DNA from: Priestia filamentosa
Lineage (GTDB): Bacteria > Bacillota > Bacilli > Bacillales > Bacillaceae_H
Assembly: GCF_900177535.1 (NCBI RefSeq)
Contig: NZ_FXAJ01000002.1
Span: 868,001 to 932,000 of the forward strand
Reading direction: 5' to 3'
Length of the DNA stretch: 64,000 bases
The notes beneath the pieces are model-generated. The model worked only from the letters and a program-made list of their open reading frames with translations. It made no database searches and had not been told where the DNA came from. Numbering within the stretch: the stretch's first letter is position 1; each line of letters opens with the position of its first letter. Shown here one piece after another: positions 25,835-34,267 of the stretch. A program made the position numbers and the translations under genes.

Positions 25835-26120
25835 TCACTTATTCATTTCTTCCCATTCACTAAAGGAAAGTTTGTTTGTTATATGTCTTAATTGTTCAGG
25901 TACTTCTACATAACACATTAACATCTCGAATTGTTACCTTTCCATCATCGCTATTAAGTAACCCAGTAACAATTTTTAATAAGGTACTTTTCCCAGCCCC
26001 GTTCGCCCCTAATAAGGCATAAACAAAACCTTGCTTTAAAGTAATATTGACATCTTTTAAGACCTCATTTCCTTTAAAGCTCTTTTTTACATTTTTGATT
26101 TCAAGAACAGTTGAGTTCAT
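25835..26120 (-). pseudogene. ABC transporter ATPase, truncated by internal deletion
   Basis: The first 65 codons are an ABC ATPase: VLEIKNVKKSFKGNEVLKDV, Walker A LLGANGAGKSTLLKI and GLLNSDDGKVTI. The frame then ends at 25896 (LCRST). Signature motif, Walker B and H-loop are missing. In the next frame EVPEQLRHITNKLSFSEWEE runs to a stop at 25835, probably the tail of the lost 3' gene part. In the usual PadR-DUF1048-ATPase-permease operon a full ATPase and permease follow, so here the transporter is destroyed. Confidence 0.8.
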
Positions 26121-26131
26121 GGCTCGCTCCT

Positions 26132-26446
26132 TTATTTAATAGAATTTCTTAATTCATTTCTTAGTTTGTCAATCCAGGTTTCTTCAGGAAACTCAGCTAA
26201 GAATGAGTCGGCAAATTCTGCAATATCATTTCCTACTACTTCTCGTATACTTAAACCATCACTGGCACTACTCTCAAACATCTCTAAAATATTGGTTAAA
26301 ACCTCAAACATACCCGATCCCTTAGCAAAGCTCCACATATAACTTTCAATTGCTTTCATTGCCTTTTTGTATTCTTCAGGTAATTCATTCACTCTTTTTT
26401 TATATGCACGATATTCTCGTTTTTCTTGAATCATCTTTTTAAACAT
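26132..26446 (-). CDS. DUF1048 family protein
   Basis: The 104-aa protein matches DUF1048 proteins encoded between PadR regulators and drug-type ABC transporters: KMIQEKREYRAYKKRVNELP, YKKAMKAIESYMW and the acidic C-terminal FLAEFPEETWIDKLR. Its start overlaps the padR stop by 8 bp, implying translational coupling. Members are thought to bind the regulator or ligand, without proven function. It remains intact although the ATPase after it is truncated. Confidence 0.85.
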   Translation of the reverse strand: MFKKMIQEKREYRAYKKRVNELPEEYKKAMKAIESYMWSFAKGSGMFEVLTNILEMFESSASDGLSIREVVGNDIAEFADSFLAEFPEETWIDKLRNELRNSIK

Positions 26447-26768
26447 CTCTTTGCTCCTTTATTCCATTCATCTTTTCAGCCAAAAATGACCATCTTATCC
26501 AGAAATCATTTAATTCTTGTTCTCCTTTGGCATTCAGGGTATAGAATTTTCTCGCAGGGCCAAGCTCAGATTTTTTCTTCTCAATCTCCACAAGCCCTTT
26601 TTTCTCTATTCGAACAAGAATGGTATAGACTGTTCCTTCCACAATATCATCAAAACCTAACTCATTTAGATACTTAGTAATTTCATAACCATAGGTTTCT
26701 CCTGTTTGAATTTTTTGGAGCACCACACCTTCAAGAACTCCCTTAAGCATTTCCGTTAAATCTTTCAT
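26439..26768 (-). CDS. PadR family transcriptional regulator
   Basis: A 109-aa PadR-type winged helix: GVLEGVVLQKIQTGETYGYE, the recognition helix region VEGTVYTILVRIEKKGLVEI and ARKFYTLNAKGEQELNDFW. It would repress its own operon (with DUF1048 and the ABC genes). TAAGGAGGACAT precedes the ATG. A promoter and an ACTATATAGT dyad over its -10 box lie at 26805-26841. Confidence 0.9.
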   Translation of the reverse strand: MKDLTEMLKGVLEGVVLQKIQTGETYGYEITKYLNELGFDDIVEGTVYTILVRIEKKGLVEIEKKKSELGPARKFYTLNAKGEQELNDFWIRWSFLAEKMNGIKEQRDV

Positions 26769-26804
26769 ATGTCCTCCTTACAAGCTACTCATCATTACTT
26801 AGTA

Positions 26805-26841
26805 CCACTATATAGTATTACAAAGTAGTTAGATGTGTCAA
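26805..26841 (-). promoter_or_regulatory. Sigma-A promoter and probable PadR operator
   Basis: On the minus strand TTGACA (26841-26836) and TACTAT (26817-26812) are 18 bp apart. The -10 region is covered by the dyad ACTATATAGT, a good position for PadR autorepression. Confidence 0.6.
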
Positions 26842-26921
26842 ACAAATTTATTCATATTATTTATTTGGGCAGCTTTACTCTTGCTAAGTCTAAGCATTAA
26901 GGCAGTTTTTATGAATAATAA
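26833..26921 (+). pseudogene. Possible 3' remnant of a membrane transporter gene
   Basis: On the plus strand FILFIWAALLLLSLSIKAVF followed by MNNKK reads like the last transmembrane helix and basic tail of an MFS-type transporter. A strong terminator hairpin follows at once. No gene ends here otherwise, so the terminator is orphaned unless this is a gene tail. The open frame continues through the hairpin, which would need a lost stop codon. Confidence 0.3.
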
Positions 26922-26923
26922 AA

Positions 26924-26958
26924 AAAACCGCTTTCTCACTACAGGAGAAAGCGGTTTT
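26924..26958 (+). terminator. Orphan rho-independent terminator
   Basis: AAAACCGCTTTCTC and GAGAAAGCGGTTTT form a 14-bp stem with a 7-nt loop. It lies between two divergent genes and serves neither, supporting a deleted gene upstream of it. Confidence 0.75.
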
Positions 26959-26964
26959 CTCAAA

Positions 26965-26995
26965 TCTGAAAATTTGCTTGATAGAAATTTTCAGA
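26965..26995. repeat. Inverted repeat of CodY-like half sites
   Basis: TCTGAAAATTT and AAATTTTCAGA face each other with a 9-bp spacer, 200 bp upstream of the glucanase gene. Each arm resembles half of the CodY consensus AATTTTCWGAAAATT, but neither side gives a full site. Confidence 0.3.
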
Positions 26996-27200
26996 CGCAT
27001 GATTTAGTTCAGTATAAAGTACATCCCTGTAAATATTACCACCTCAAAGTGCAACACTTGATCTCTTAATGAAATAACCTAACTGTCGATTTTAGACATC
27101 TTTATTATCTCTCAACAGGCATAGGATTAAATCTCCTCTTCATATATTAAGTGAGAGTGAAAATGGTATATAAAATGAGAAGTCTAAAGGGAGTACAGTG

Positions 27201-28046
27201 TTGAAACTATTTACTTTTGTTCTTATTATTGGTGTAATCATGTGTTCTAGTATAAGTTTACCTATAATGCTACAACAGAAAGACAACAATTATGGTCAAC
27301 CAATTAAAAAGAAAACAGGTAAAAATAAAAAAGAAACCCATAAATCATGGGAAATAGTTTGGCATGAAGATTTTCGAAGGTTTGATTCATCAAAATGGAC
27401 TAAACTTCAACGTAAAGGAAATATCGATGAATTGCAGTTTTATCTGCAAGAAAATGCATTGTATAGAGATGGGAAGCTTTATATAATAGCAAAACAAAAA
27501 AAGCACCATGGTCAACAATACACCTCCTCTAGAATTACAACAAAAGAAAAATTTGAAGTTAGATATGGGAAAATTGAAATCATAGCTAAAATCCCGGAAG
27601 GTAAAGGGTTATTCCCTGCTTTTTGGATGCTGCCATCAAGTGGAGAAGAATTGCCAGAAATCGACATTTTAGAAGCTATAGGAAGTAATCCATATAAGGT
27701 GTATTATGTTAACCACTGGGAAGAAAAAACAAAGTATCGGTCTTATGCTACATTTAAAATTGATAATGTCGCCACTTTTCATAAGTACTCCATTATATGG
27801 AATAAGCATTCAATTCATTGGTATGTTGATGGTAAACATATTTTCACTTCTAAACAAGGTATTCCACAAGAACCAATGTTTTTTATTTTAAATTTGGCAG
27901 TTGGAGGTACATGGCCAGAAAATCCAAATAAACATACCAAATTCCCTAGTTACTTTATCATTGAAGATTTAAAAGTTTATAAACAGATTAAAATAAAAAG
28001 AAAAAAGCCTTCGCGTTCATTTAACCATGATGGCTTTAGAATATAG
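27201..28046 (+). CDS. Exported glycoside hydrolase family 16 protein (beta-glucanase type)
   Basis: TTG 27201 lies 7 nt after AAAGGGAG and is preferred over GTG 27198. The product (281 aa) has a hydrophobic N-terminal signal segment (LFTFVLIIGVIMCSSIS). The GH16 catalytic motif EIDILE (about E153, D155, E158) has both carboxylates, preceded by LFPAFWMLPSSGEELP, and the C-terminal strand PMFFILNLAVGGTWPENP is typical. It should cleave a beta-1,3 or beta-1,3-1,4 glucan outside the cell. The TTG/GTG start may keep expression low. It converges with the GerAB gene. Confidence 0.88.
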   Translation: MKLFTFVLIIGVIMCSSISLPIMLQQKDNNYGQPIKKKTGKNKKETHKSWEIVWHEDFRRFDSSKWTKLQRKGNIDELQFYLQENALYRDGKLYIIAKQKKHHGQQYTSSRITTKEKFEVRYGKIEIIAKIPEGKGLFPAFWMLPSSGEELPEIDILEAIGSNPYKVYYVNHWEEKTKYRSYATFKIDNVATFHKYSIIWNKHSIHWYVDGKHIFTSKQGIPQEPMFFILNLAVGGTWPENPNKHTKFPSYFIIEDLKVYKQIKIKRKKPSRSFNHDGFRI

Positions 28047-28058
28047 CATAGAGGTTAT

Positions 28059-29177
28059 TTAAGTTCCATTTGTTTTTAATCGATCTTTCTTCTTGAAACG
28101 ATTACGAATGAGGGTAACAAGCAGCATTAGCAATGGAATGAAAATATGGAAATAAATAATAATATAACGGGTAAAATAGATACCTTCCTCTGTGTGTTCT
28201 GAATAACTGGAGGCCATAGCCATTGACAAAAAGATGATAACAAAAGCAATAGGTAAAATAATCTGCTGATGATTTTTTAATTTGAACAAATCTACGATTC
28301 CAATTAGGGCACCATAGAAGAAGATGGATGCTTTGAAAAACACTGTAATCAACAAAGTAAATACAACAATAACATCTAGGCGTTGGATAAATTCAAGAAG
28401 ATTGATCTTTCCAACCGTTAACAACAAAGGAAAAGTAGATTTTTTCACTTCTTCCACACCAAGGATAGCGATATTTAAACTTGCTGTCCAAGATAAGATA
28501 AGCCCGCCTGAAATCAAGGCAGACAACCATACTTTTTTTACTAATCTAGGGCGATTTAAATAAGGAAGTAACGTCATAAAGACAATCAATTGATTAAAAG
28601 GAAAATTGCTAGTCTCAAGAAGGGCCGTCGTTAAGATGGGTGTCCACCCGTTTTCCAGAAACGGCTGGACTTTATCTAAATCAATATCGCCTGAAACAAG
28701 AGCAAGAAAGTTTCCAGTTACCCCAAATAAAACTAATATAACAATAAATACTTCCGCTGTTCTCCCTACTACTTCAATCCCTAGATAAAGTACATAACAC
28801 ATGGTGAGAACGAATAGGATAATGATGGCTAGTAATGGGGTTTGCGGTAATATCGATGAAAGCAGCAAATCCCCGAAACTACGTATATTGTCGGCAGCAT
28901 TATACAAAAAGTAGAGAACGTATAACAAGCCAATAATCCACCCTAGGTATTTACCAAATATTTTTCTAGTATGTCCAGTAAGAGGTAAGTTGGGATATTG
29001 TCGAAATAAAAAGTAATAAACGAAAAAAAAGACTACTCCTACAAACATTCCTAAAAGAATGGCCAGCCAGACATCTTTTTTCGCATTTATTCCATAACTT
29101 GTGACAACTGCAGTCCCCATCTCAAATATAAACATCAAGGCAAATAGCTGAATAACGCTAATTTTAGCTTTCTCCAC
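28059..29177 (-). CDS. GerAB-type spore germination permease
   Basis: A 372-aa protein with about ten transmembrane helices, starting KISVIQLFALMFIFEMGTAV, as in B subunits of Ger nutrient receptors (APC-like fold). It would sit in the spore inner membrane with A and C subunits. Neither gerA-type A nor C genes are adjacent, so this is an orphan B subunit or the receptor partners lie elsewhere. Upstream, 29178-29530 has no supported gene. Confidence 0.85.
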   Translation of the reverse strand: MEKAKISVIQLFALMFIFEMGTAVVTSYGINAKKDVWLAILLGMFVGVVFFFVYYFLFRQYPNLPLTGHTRKIFGKYLGWIIGLLYVLYFLYNAADNIRSFGDLLLSSILPQTPLLAIIILFVLTMCYVLYLGIEVVGRTAEVFIVILVLFGVTGNFLALVSGDIDLDKVQPFLENGWTPILTTALLETSNFPFNQLIVFMTLLPYLNRPRLVKKVWLSALISGGLILSWTASLNIAILGVEEVKKSTFPLLLTVGKINLLEFIQRLDVIVVFTLLITVFFKASIFFYGALIGIVDLFKLKNHQQIILPIAFVIIFLSMAMASSYSEHTEEGIYFTRYIIIYFHIFIPLLMLLVTLIRNRFKKKDRLKTNGT

Positions 29178-29538
29178 CGTTTAGGAACTCCCCCCTTTAT
29201 CCTATTATTTAACCTGCACGCTTGTATATCTTATCTAGTCATTCATCTATCTTCTCCTACTTTCCTATTTTCAATACTTTTACAGATGTGTTGTAATGTG
29301 AAATAATTAAATAATAAAAGGATTTCATGAAGAGCAAGAAGGCTTTTTCATCGATCAACCAGATATCTTTAGGTGATTTAGAAGAGGAAAATAATTTGTT
29401 AAGAAGCTGATGGAAGAACAAAATCCCGCGAAAAACTTTGCTTTTTAAGCTTTGTACCATTTTTAATTTTATAAATCATAAGAAATATCAAAAGGAAGAA
29501 CTTGATACCTCTTATAATTTTCTTGGGGAGTGAGAGAA

Positions 29539-29783
29539 ATGAATGCACATGTATTGTTTTATGGTTTGGTGAAGACATGTTTCGTCAAATGAACTACTTC
29601 CAGTCATGTATCAGGCAATAGATATATTTAGATATGGTGAAAGAAAATAATGCAGTAACAAAGTATATTTCTAAAAATAAAGATTTACCAACACCAGAAT
29701 TAAGAAATAGGTTATTTAATCTTTTCCCAACAATAAGATATGGAGATTCACAATACATAGAGCTTATTAATAAAACGAGATAA
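29539..29783 (+). pseudogene. Frameshifted remnant of an unidentified gene
   Basis: ATG 29539 follows GGGGAGTGAGAGAA. Three frames contribute plausible protein: CIVLWFGEDMFRQMNYFQ, then YQAIDIFRYGERK, then NAVTKYISKNKDLPTPELRN and LFPTIRYGDSQYIELINKTR to TAA 29783. At least two frameshifts break it. The WFGEDMF phrase recalls DUF1835-like proteins, but I cannot name the family firmly. Confidence 0.4.
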
Positions 29784-29834
29784 AAAGAACAACCCCATCA
29801 CACATACCTACGGTGAAATGGGGTTGTTCTTTTT
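29782..29834. terminator. Terminator shared by convergent genes
   Basis: AAAAAGAACAACCCCAT and its complement (17 bp) flank a 19-nt loop, with T tracts for both strands. It lies 13 bp beyond the reductase stop. Confidence 0.85.
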
Positions 29835-29846
29835 ATCTAAATTATC

Positions 29847-31028
29847 TTAATACACATCACGCTGATAACGTTTTTCTTTTTTCATAGCCGCTAGCTGTTC
29901 TTCGGCATCTTCACGACTCATGTTTCCTTCTTTTTCGATAATGGAAATCAATGCTTCGTGAACATCTTTCGCCATATACTCCTTATCTCCACAAACATAG
30001 AAATAAGCTCCATCTTGTAGCCATTGATACAATTCCTTGCTGTTTTCAAGCATTTTATGCTGTACATATACCTTTTGTTCTGTATCACGAGAGAACGCTG
30101 TGTCTAACTTTGTAAGTACTCCCTCTTTTTGATACTTCTCTAACTCGTCTTGATAAAGGAAATCTGTTGTTGAATACTGATCACCAAAGAATAACCAAGA
30201 CTTCCCATTACCTTTATTGACTGCACGCTCCTCAATAAATGAACGGAATGGTGCAATCCCAGTTCCTGGACCAACCATAATGATATTTGTTTCTTCTGAT
30301 TCTGGCAGATGAAAATGTTTATTTGGTTGAATGAAGATTGGAAGTGTATCCCCTGCTTCTGCACGTTCTGCACATTGAACGGAACAAACTCCTTTTCGGT
30401 CCCTGTCGTAAGATGTATAACGTACAACACCAATTGTTAAATGTACTTCATCCGGATTTGCAGCTAAACTGCTCGCAATGGAATAAAGGCGTGGTGGAAT
30501 TTTTCTTAAAAGAGATACGATTTCTTGGGCAGAAGCCTCCCACGGACCAAAGTCACGTAACATATCAAGTAAATCGCGTCCATAAATATATTCCTTTACC
30601 TTACTTACATCTTCAGCATCTAAAAGCGCTTTTAGATCTTCACTTTCTGTAAACTGTGCTGCTTGTTGTAAAATTTTCTTTGTTAGTAACGTAATTTCGA
30701 AATAAGTTGTCAACGCTTCCTTCAGTGGAAGTGTATCGCCTTTCTTATTAATCGTTACAACTTGTTCTTCATCCCATTGCATTTCTGTCAGAAGTTCAGC
30801 TACTAATTCTTGATCATTTTCTGGTACGATACCTAAAGCATCACCTGGAACATAAGAAAAGCCTGAATCTTTTAAAGATAATTCAATATGTCTTGTTTCT
30901 TTATTAGAGCCCTCTTGATTTAAATTAATATTTTTAAGCACCTTTGCTTGAAAGGGGTTTGTTCTTGAATATACTGGCACTTTTTTGTCTCCCTCTGTTT
31001 GATCTATAGTAAGTTTCATATTGTTCAC
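29847..31028 (-). CDS. CysJ-like NADPH flavin reductase lacking the flavodoxin domain
   Basis: The 393-aa protein matches the FAD and NADPH part of sulfite reductase alpha subunit: PGDALGIVPEN (61-71), RLYSIASS (180-187, FAD), GVCSVQCAERA (213-223), GPGTGIAPFRSFIEER (253-268, NADPH) and the terminal KRYQRDVY. CysJ is about 600 aa with an N-terminal FMN-binding flavodoxin domain; here the protein starts directly before the FAD domain. A ribosome site precedes the ATG region and no flavodoxin remnant lies upstream, so it seems a natural stand-alone form. No cysI is adjacent. It may reduce a separate flavodoxin or another acceptor. Confidence 0.85.
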   Translation of the reverse strand: MNNMKLTIDQTEGDKKVPVYSRTNPFQAKVLKNINLNQEGSNKETRHIELSLKDSGFSYVPGDALGIVPENDQELVAELLTEMQWDEEQVVTINKKGDTLPLKEALTTYFEITLLTKKILQQAAQFTESEDLKALLDAEDVSKVKEYIYGRDLLDMLRDFGPWEASAQEIVSLLRKIPPRLYSIASSLAANPDEVHLTIGVVRYTSYDRDRKGVCSVQCAERAEAGDTLPIFIQPNKHFHLPESEETNIIMVGPGTGIAPFRSFIEERAVNKGNGKSWLFFGDQYSTTDFLYQDELEKYQKEGVLTKLDTAFSRDTEQKVYVQHKMLENSKELYQWLQDGAYFYVCGDKEYMAKDVHEALISIIEKEGNMSREDAEEQLAAMKKEKRYQRDVY

Positions 31029-31254
31029 CTCACTAAGTTTATCACATAATTATAACATTGAAATAATTCCCTATGTGAAAATAAAACCTAAGTTTCTTAA
31101 ATTTTTTCTGTCTGATAAATTGAATAAAGCTCTTCCCCCAAAACTCTCAATGTAAGTCGGCAGAAGCTCGTTCAATGAAGAGTAATTATATTAAAAGGAT
31201 CAGTTATGTAAGACCTTTGCTCATGTGGAGCAAAAGCTTTCTTTATGAGTGTAA

Positions 31255-31297
31255 AATAACAATAAACCGATTGATAGTCAACCGATTTATTGTTATT
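31255..31297 (-). terminator. Terminator overlapping the LysR stop codon
   Basis: AATAACAATAAA and TTTATTGTTATT form a 12-bp stem with a 19-nt loop. Another small hairpin (CTTTGCTC / GAGCAAAAG) lies at 31214-31236. The remainder of 31029-31292 has no gene. Confidence 0.65.
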
Positions 31298-32162
31298 CAA
31301 ACATTTTCTTCTTAAAAAAATCCATAAATACAGACTCTGATTTTCCTTTTAGATATATAAAATCAATACTAATATTAGTCTTTATATCTGGGTCCATTTC
31401 TACTCTGAATAATTTATTATGTTCGATCTCTTTTTGCACACAATGTGCAGGCAAAAAACTAATACCTAATCCTTGCAGTACTAGATTTTTAGCAGTTTCC
31501 ATATTGTCTACTTCTAAATATATATTAGGAGTTATTCCTTTGTTTAAGAATAATCTATGAATGAAAAGCCAATCCATAGAGCCGTAATCAAATAAAATAA
31601 GAGGGTGCTCTCCTACGTCTTCTATTGTTACTTTTTCTTTTTTTAAAAATGGATGATTCGGTGGAACAAAAAGGCCTATAGGGTCATTATAAAGACGAAT
31701 AGATTCAATTTGAGAATGAGCCTCCGTTCTTATAATTCCGAAGTCGACTTCTTTGTTAATGACCTTACGTAGAATATCTTTAGAATGCCCTGTTAAGAGT
31801 TTTATTCTAACATCCTTAAATTCAGATTTGAAAGCTGGCAGGATATTTGGCAATACATTGTTTGAAATTGATAAGGCACTCCCAATCACTAACTCATAAG
31901 GAATAAAGACTTGTTGTAATCCATATGTTGCTTCTTGATAAGATTGAAGAATTTTCTGAGCATGTGGTAAGAAATACTCCCCTTTTTCCGTTAATGATGT
32001 TTTATTCCCGGCTCTATTAAAAAGTTTTATACTCATCTCCCGTTCTAATGACTGGATACGAGCTGTAACAGAAGGCTGAGTTAAATAAAGAGCTTCTGCT
32101 GCTTTGTTGAAACTGCCTAGTTGACAAACGTATAGGAAAGCTTCAATGTTTTCAATATTCAT
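31293..32162 (-). CDS. LysR family transcriptional regulator
   Basis: The 289-aa protein has the winged helix ENIEAFLYVCQLGSFNKAAE with ALYLTQPSVTARIQSLE, and an effector domain with NNVLPNILPAFKSEFKDV and GLGISFLPAHCVQ. It is 80 bp downstream of the Asp/Glu racemase gene on the same strand, so it may be cotranscribed with and control it. Its effector might be an amino acid or dicarboxylate by context. Confidence 0.9.
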   Translation of the reverse strand: MNIENIEAFLYVCQLGSFNKAAEALYLTQPSVTARIQSLEREMSIKLFNRAGNKTSLTEKGEYFLPHAQKILQSYQEATYGLQQVFIPYELVIGSALSISNNVLPNILPAFKSEFKDVRIKLLTGHSKDILRKVINKEVDFGIIRTEAHSQIESIRLYNDPIGLFVPPNHPFLKKEKVTIEDVGEHPLILFDYGSMDWLFIHRLFLNKGITPNIYLEVDNMETAKNLVLQGLGISFLPAHCVQKEIEHNKLFRVEMDPDIKTNISIDFIYLKGKSESVFMDFFKKKMFE

Positions 32163-32241
32163 TTTCTAATTGCTCCTTATTTATATATAATGGGCGGATA
32201 TATTTTATTATAACGACTGTCTATTCTTAATATTAACCCCC

Positions 32242-32934
32242 TCAACACTTTATCAAATCATTGGCATTTTCGATTACAGCTCGAGCTAAAATCTCTGTTG
32301 GATCAATAATTACAGAAGCGGAAGAGGATTTAAGAACTAAAGGAATTTCCGTACATCCTGCTATAATGGCTTCTGCTCCTTCTTCAATTAAGCTTCTTGC
32401 AATTTCCGAAAGATAAGAACTACCCTGTTCTAACTCCCCTCCTTTAATGGCATAAATCCCTTTCATGACTTCCCTTTGCATTCGCATAGTTGGTTCGATA
32501 ACTTCTACCTTATAATGATAGCAACTATGTTGGTACAGTTTTGTATTGATGGTTCCATCAGTAGCTAATAATCCTACTTTTTTAAAATGACGTTTCTTTA
32601 AAAACTTAGCCGTTTCTAATGGCATATGCAAAATAGGGATACTAACAGCACTTTCTACTGATTTAACAAAGAAATGAGCTGTGTTGCACGCTACTACAAG
32701 AAAGTCTGCCCCTGCAGACTCTAAACGGTGTGCAGATTCAATCATAAAAGGAGTAGGATCTGTTCCTTTTCCTAAAATAGCTGTTGTTCGATCAGGTATT
32801 TGAGGGAAATTATCTGTTATAAGGTGAAGATGATCTTGGTCTTTCTCAGCAGGGGTAAACAAGATTATTTTTTGCATTAAGTCAACCGTTGCTAATGGAC
32901 CCATTCCACCCATAATTCCTACTACTTTCTTCAC
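32242..32934 (-). CDS. Aspartate/glutamate racemase (YgeA-like)
   Basis: The protein begins KKVVGIMGGMGPLATVDLMQ and keeps both catalytic cysteines, C83 in VVACNTAHFF and C194 in IAGCTEIPL, so racemase activity is credible. Three GTG codons could start it (32946, 32943, 32934). I favour 32934 because a GGTG-containing tract lies 6 nt before it and the family usually starts with MKKVVGIMGG, giving about 230 aa. The gene pairs with the downstream LysR regulator. Confidence 0.85.
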   Translation of the reverse strand: MKKVVGIMGGMGPLATVDLMQKIILFTPAEKDQDHLHLITDNFPQIPDRTTAILGKGTDPTPFMIESAHRLESAGADFLVVACNTAHFFVKSVESAVSIPILHMPLETAKFLKKRHFKKVGLLATDGTINTKLYQHSCYHYKVEVIEPTMRMQREVMKGIYAIKGGELEQGSSYLSEIARSLIEEGAEAIIAGCTEIPLVLKSSSASVIIDPTEILARAVIENANDLIKC

Positions 32935-32946
32935 TATATTCACCAC

Positions 32947-33343
32947 TTTTATGTTATTTTGAATCTTGTATTTCCAATAAGTGAAACTATTTTCTTTATT
33001 ATAGTTTTAGTTTCAAGGTGTGAATTATAGAAATAATCTATATAGTAATAGAAACTGTATATTGATAGAATTTTTAAAAGTATGCTGAAAATAAAAAAAT
33101 TACCGATATGTACTGTATAACATCAATTTACTTAACGTGAATTCCAGGAAATGAAAAGGATAGATCTCAAATAACGATGGTTTTTGAGTTAGTTGATATA
33201 CTAACTGTTTGGTAGGAAGCTTGTTCAGCCGTTAAAAAACCGCTGTTCAACTTTTATAAAATATAAAGCAGATTTATAGACATGAACAAGGTGGATCTAT
33301 TATATTTCAAGTCAGATACATTCTAATCCTAAGGAGGAATTGG
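32947..33343. other. Spacer between divergent genes
   Basis: No gene was found. It must hold promoters for the racemase (minus) and thioredoxin-like (plus) genes; AAGGAGGAATTGG before 33344 is the latter's ribosome site. No clear operator. Confidence 0.4.
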
Positions 33344-33679
33344 ATGAAAGAAGTGACAGAATTAATTTCATTGGATTCAATAGATAATTTTATAAACAAT
33401 CACAAGTTAAGTTTCTTATATATCTCAAAACCAGAATGCGTAGTATGTTATGCTGTTCTGCCACAACTAAGAGTATTGTTAGAGCAGTTTCCAAGTATCA
33501 AATTGGGTTATATAAACGCTAACAATGTAGAAGAGGTTGCTAGCAAATTTTCCGTTTTTACTGTTCCAGTACTTCTTTTGTTTATTGAAGGAACTGAATT
33601 TGTAAGAGAAGCTCGTTTCGTCCATTTTGAACAGTTGGAACAAAAATTAAAAAGAATCTATCAGTTATACAAAGATTAA
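33344..33679 (+). CDS. Thioredoxin-family protein
   Basis: A 111-aa thioredoxin fold with active site C32-V-V-C35 in KPECVVCYAVLPQL and the cis-proline P75 in FTVPVLLLF. The CVVC dipeptide differs from thioredoxin's WCGPC, suggesting a specialised redox partner rather than general thioredoxin. There is no signal peptide, so it is cytosolic. It is monocistronic, with a perfect terminator palindrome after it. Confidence 0.88.
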   Translation: MKEVTELISLDSIDNFINNHKLSFLYISKPECVVCYAVLPQLRVLLEQFPSIKLGYINANNVEEVASKFSVFTVPVLLLFIEGTEFVREARFVHFEQLEQKLKRIYQLYKD

Positions 33680-33704
33680 TTTATGAATTTTGCGTATGGA
33701 TCTC

Positions 33705-33752
33705 TTTACATAAAAATAGCGCCCAATTAATTGGGCGCTATTTTTATGTAAA
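33705..33752. terminator. 48-bp perfect palindrome (terminator)
   Basis: The sequence from 33705 to 33752 is its own reverse complement without a spacer; the core is AATAGCGCCCAATTAATTGG and onwards. It lies 26 bp past the thioredoxin-like gene and ends in TTTTTATG, so it can terminate transcription from either side. Confidence 0.8.
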
Positions 33753-34267
33753 AAGTCATTTTAATTATTTAAACAATCGTTTCGATCCTAATAGCACTCA
33801 ATATTTATTTGAATAATGAAATAAACCATCTTTATTCAAATAAAAAAGGACATTCCTTATATGCCCTGTTCCCTTGTATCAGCCCCACCTACGCTAAATA
33901 CTGTGACAGCCACTCATGCCATCCTGCCTACTCTTAGTATAATTGAAAGCAGTTACAAATTAAAAAGTTATTTAACTTTTATATTTTTGAAATGTATATC
34001 CTATTCCTTCTTAATCAACATTAGTAATCTAAAAGGAAACTCCTCACTATCTAGGATGTGGGGAACTTTCCTTTAGATGAATAAATTTATCACTATGTGA
34101 TTATACATCCCTTAATTATGTAAAAAGGATTTTATTGAATTGTAATTTTCATTAAAGATTATCTATGAGTCGGGAAAATCGTGAATATAGTTGCAGTTGC
34201 TCCTATCCTTTTGGCTTTGCCCCTCTGCATTGAAAGCTAATCTCTTTCTATTATCCTACTTAGCGTT
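33753..34267. other. Gene-free spacer with a hairpin
   Basis: A long hairpin spans 34030-34075 (AAAGGAAA and TTTCCTTT with interrupted CTCCTCAC / GTGGGGA pairing) and may terminate the HPP gene. A less AT-rich stretch at 34185-34235 contains GCAAAGCCAAAAGGATAGG on the minus strand; I could not assign it to an RNA family. Short frames around 33861 have no ribosome site. Confidence 0.4.

Noticed and set aside
26965-26995. CodY-binding site
   Set aside because: Each arm matches only half of the consensus; reported as an inverted repeat only.
29257-29460. 67-codon minus-strand frame upstream of the GerAB gene
   Set aside because: No ribosome site and no resemblance to GerA or GerC subunits; the composition looks like random AT-rich sequence.
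33861-34076. 71-codon plus-strand frame, and a short minus-strand frame ending GGADTREQGI
   Set aside because: Neither has a usable ribosome site; the plus frame runs through a hairpin.
34185-34235. Possible riboswitch fragment (GCAAAGCCAAAAGGATAGG on the minus strand)
   Set aside because: GCAAAGCC recalls the cyclic-di-GMP-I core, but the other conserved blocks are absent and no gene lies downstream on that strand.
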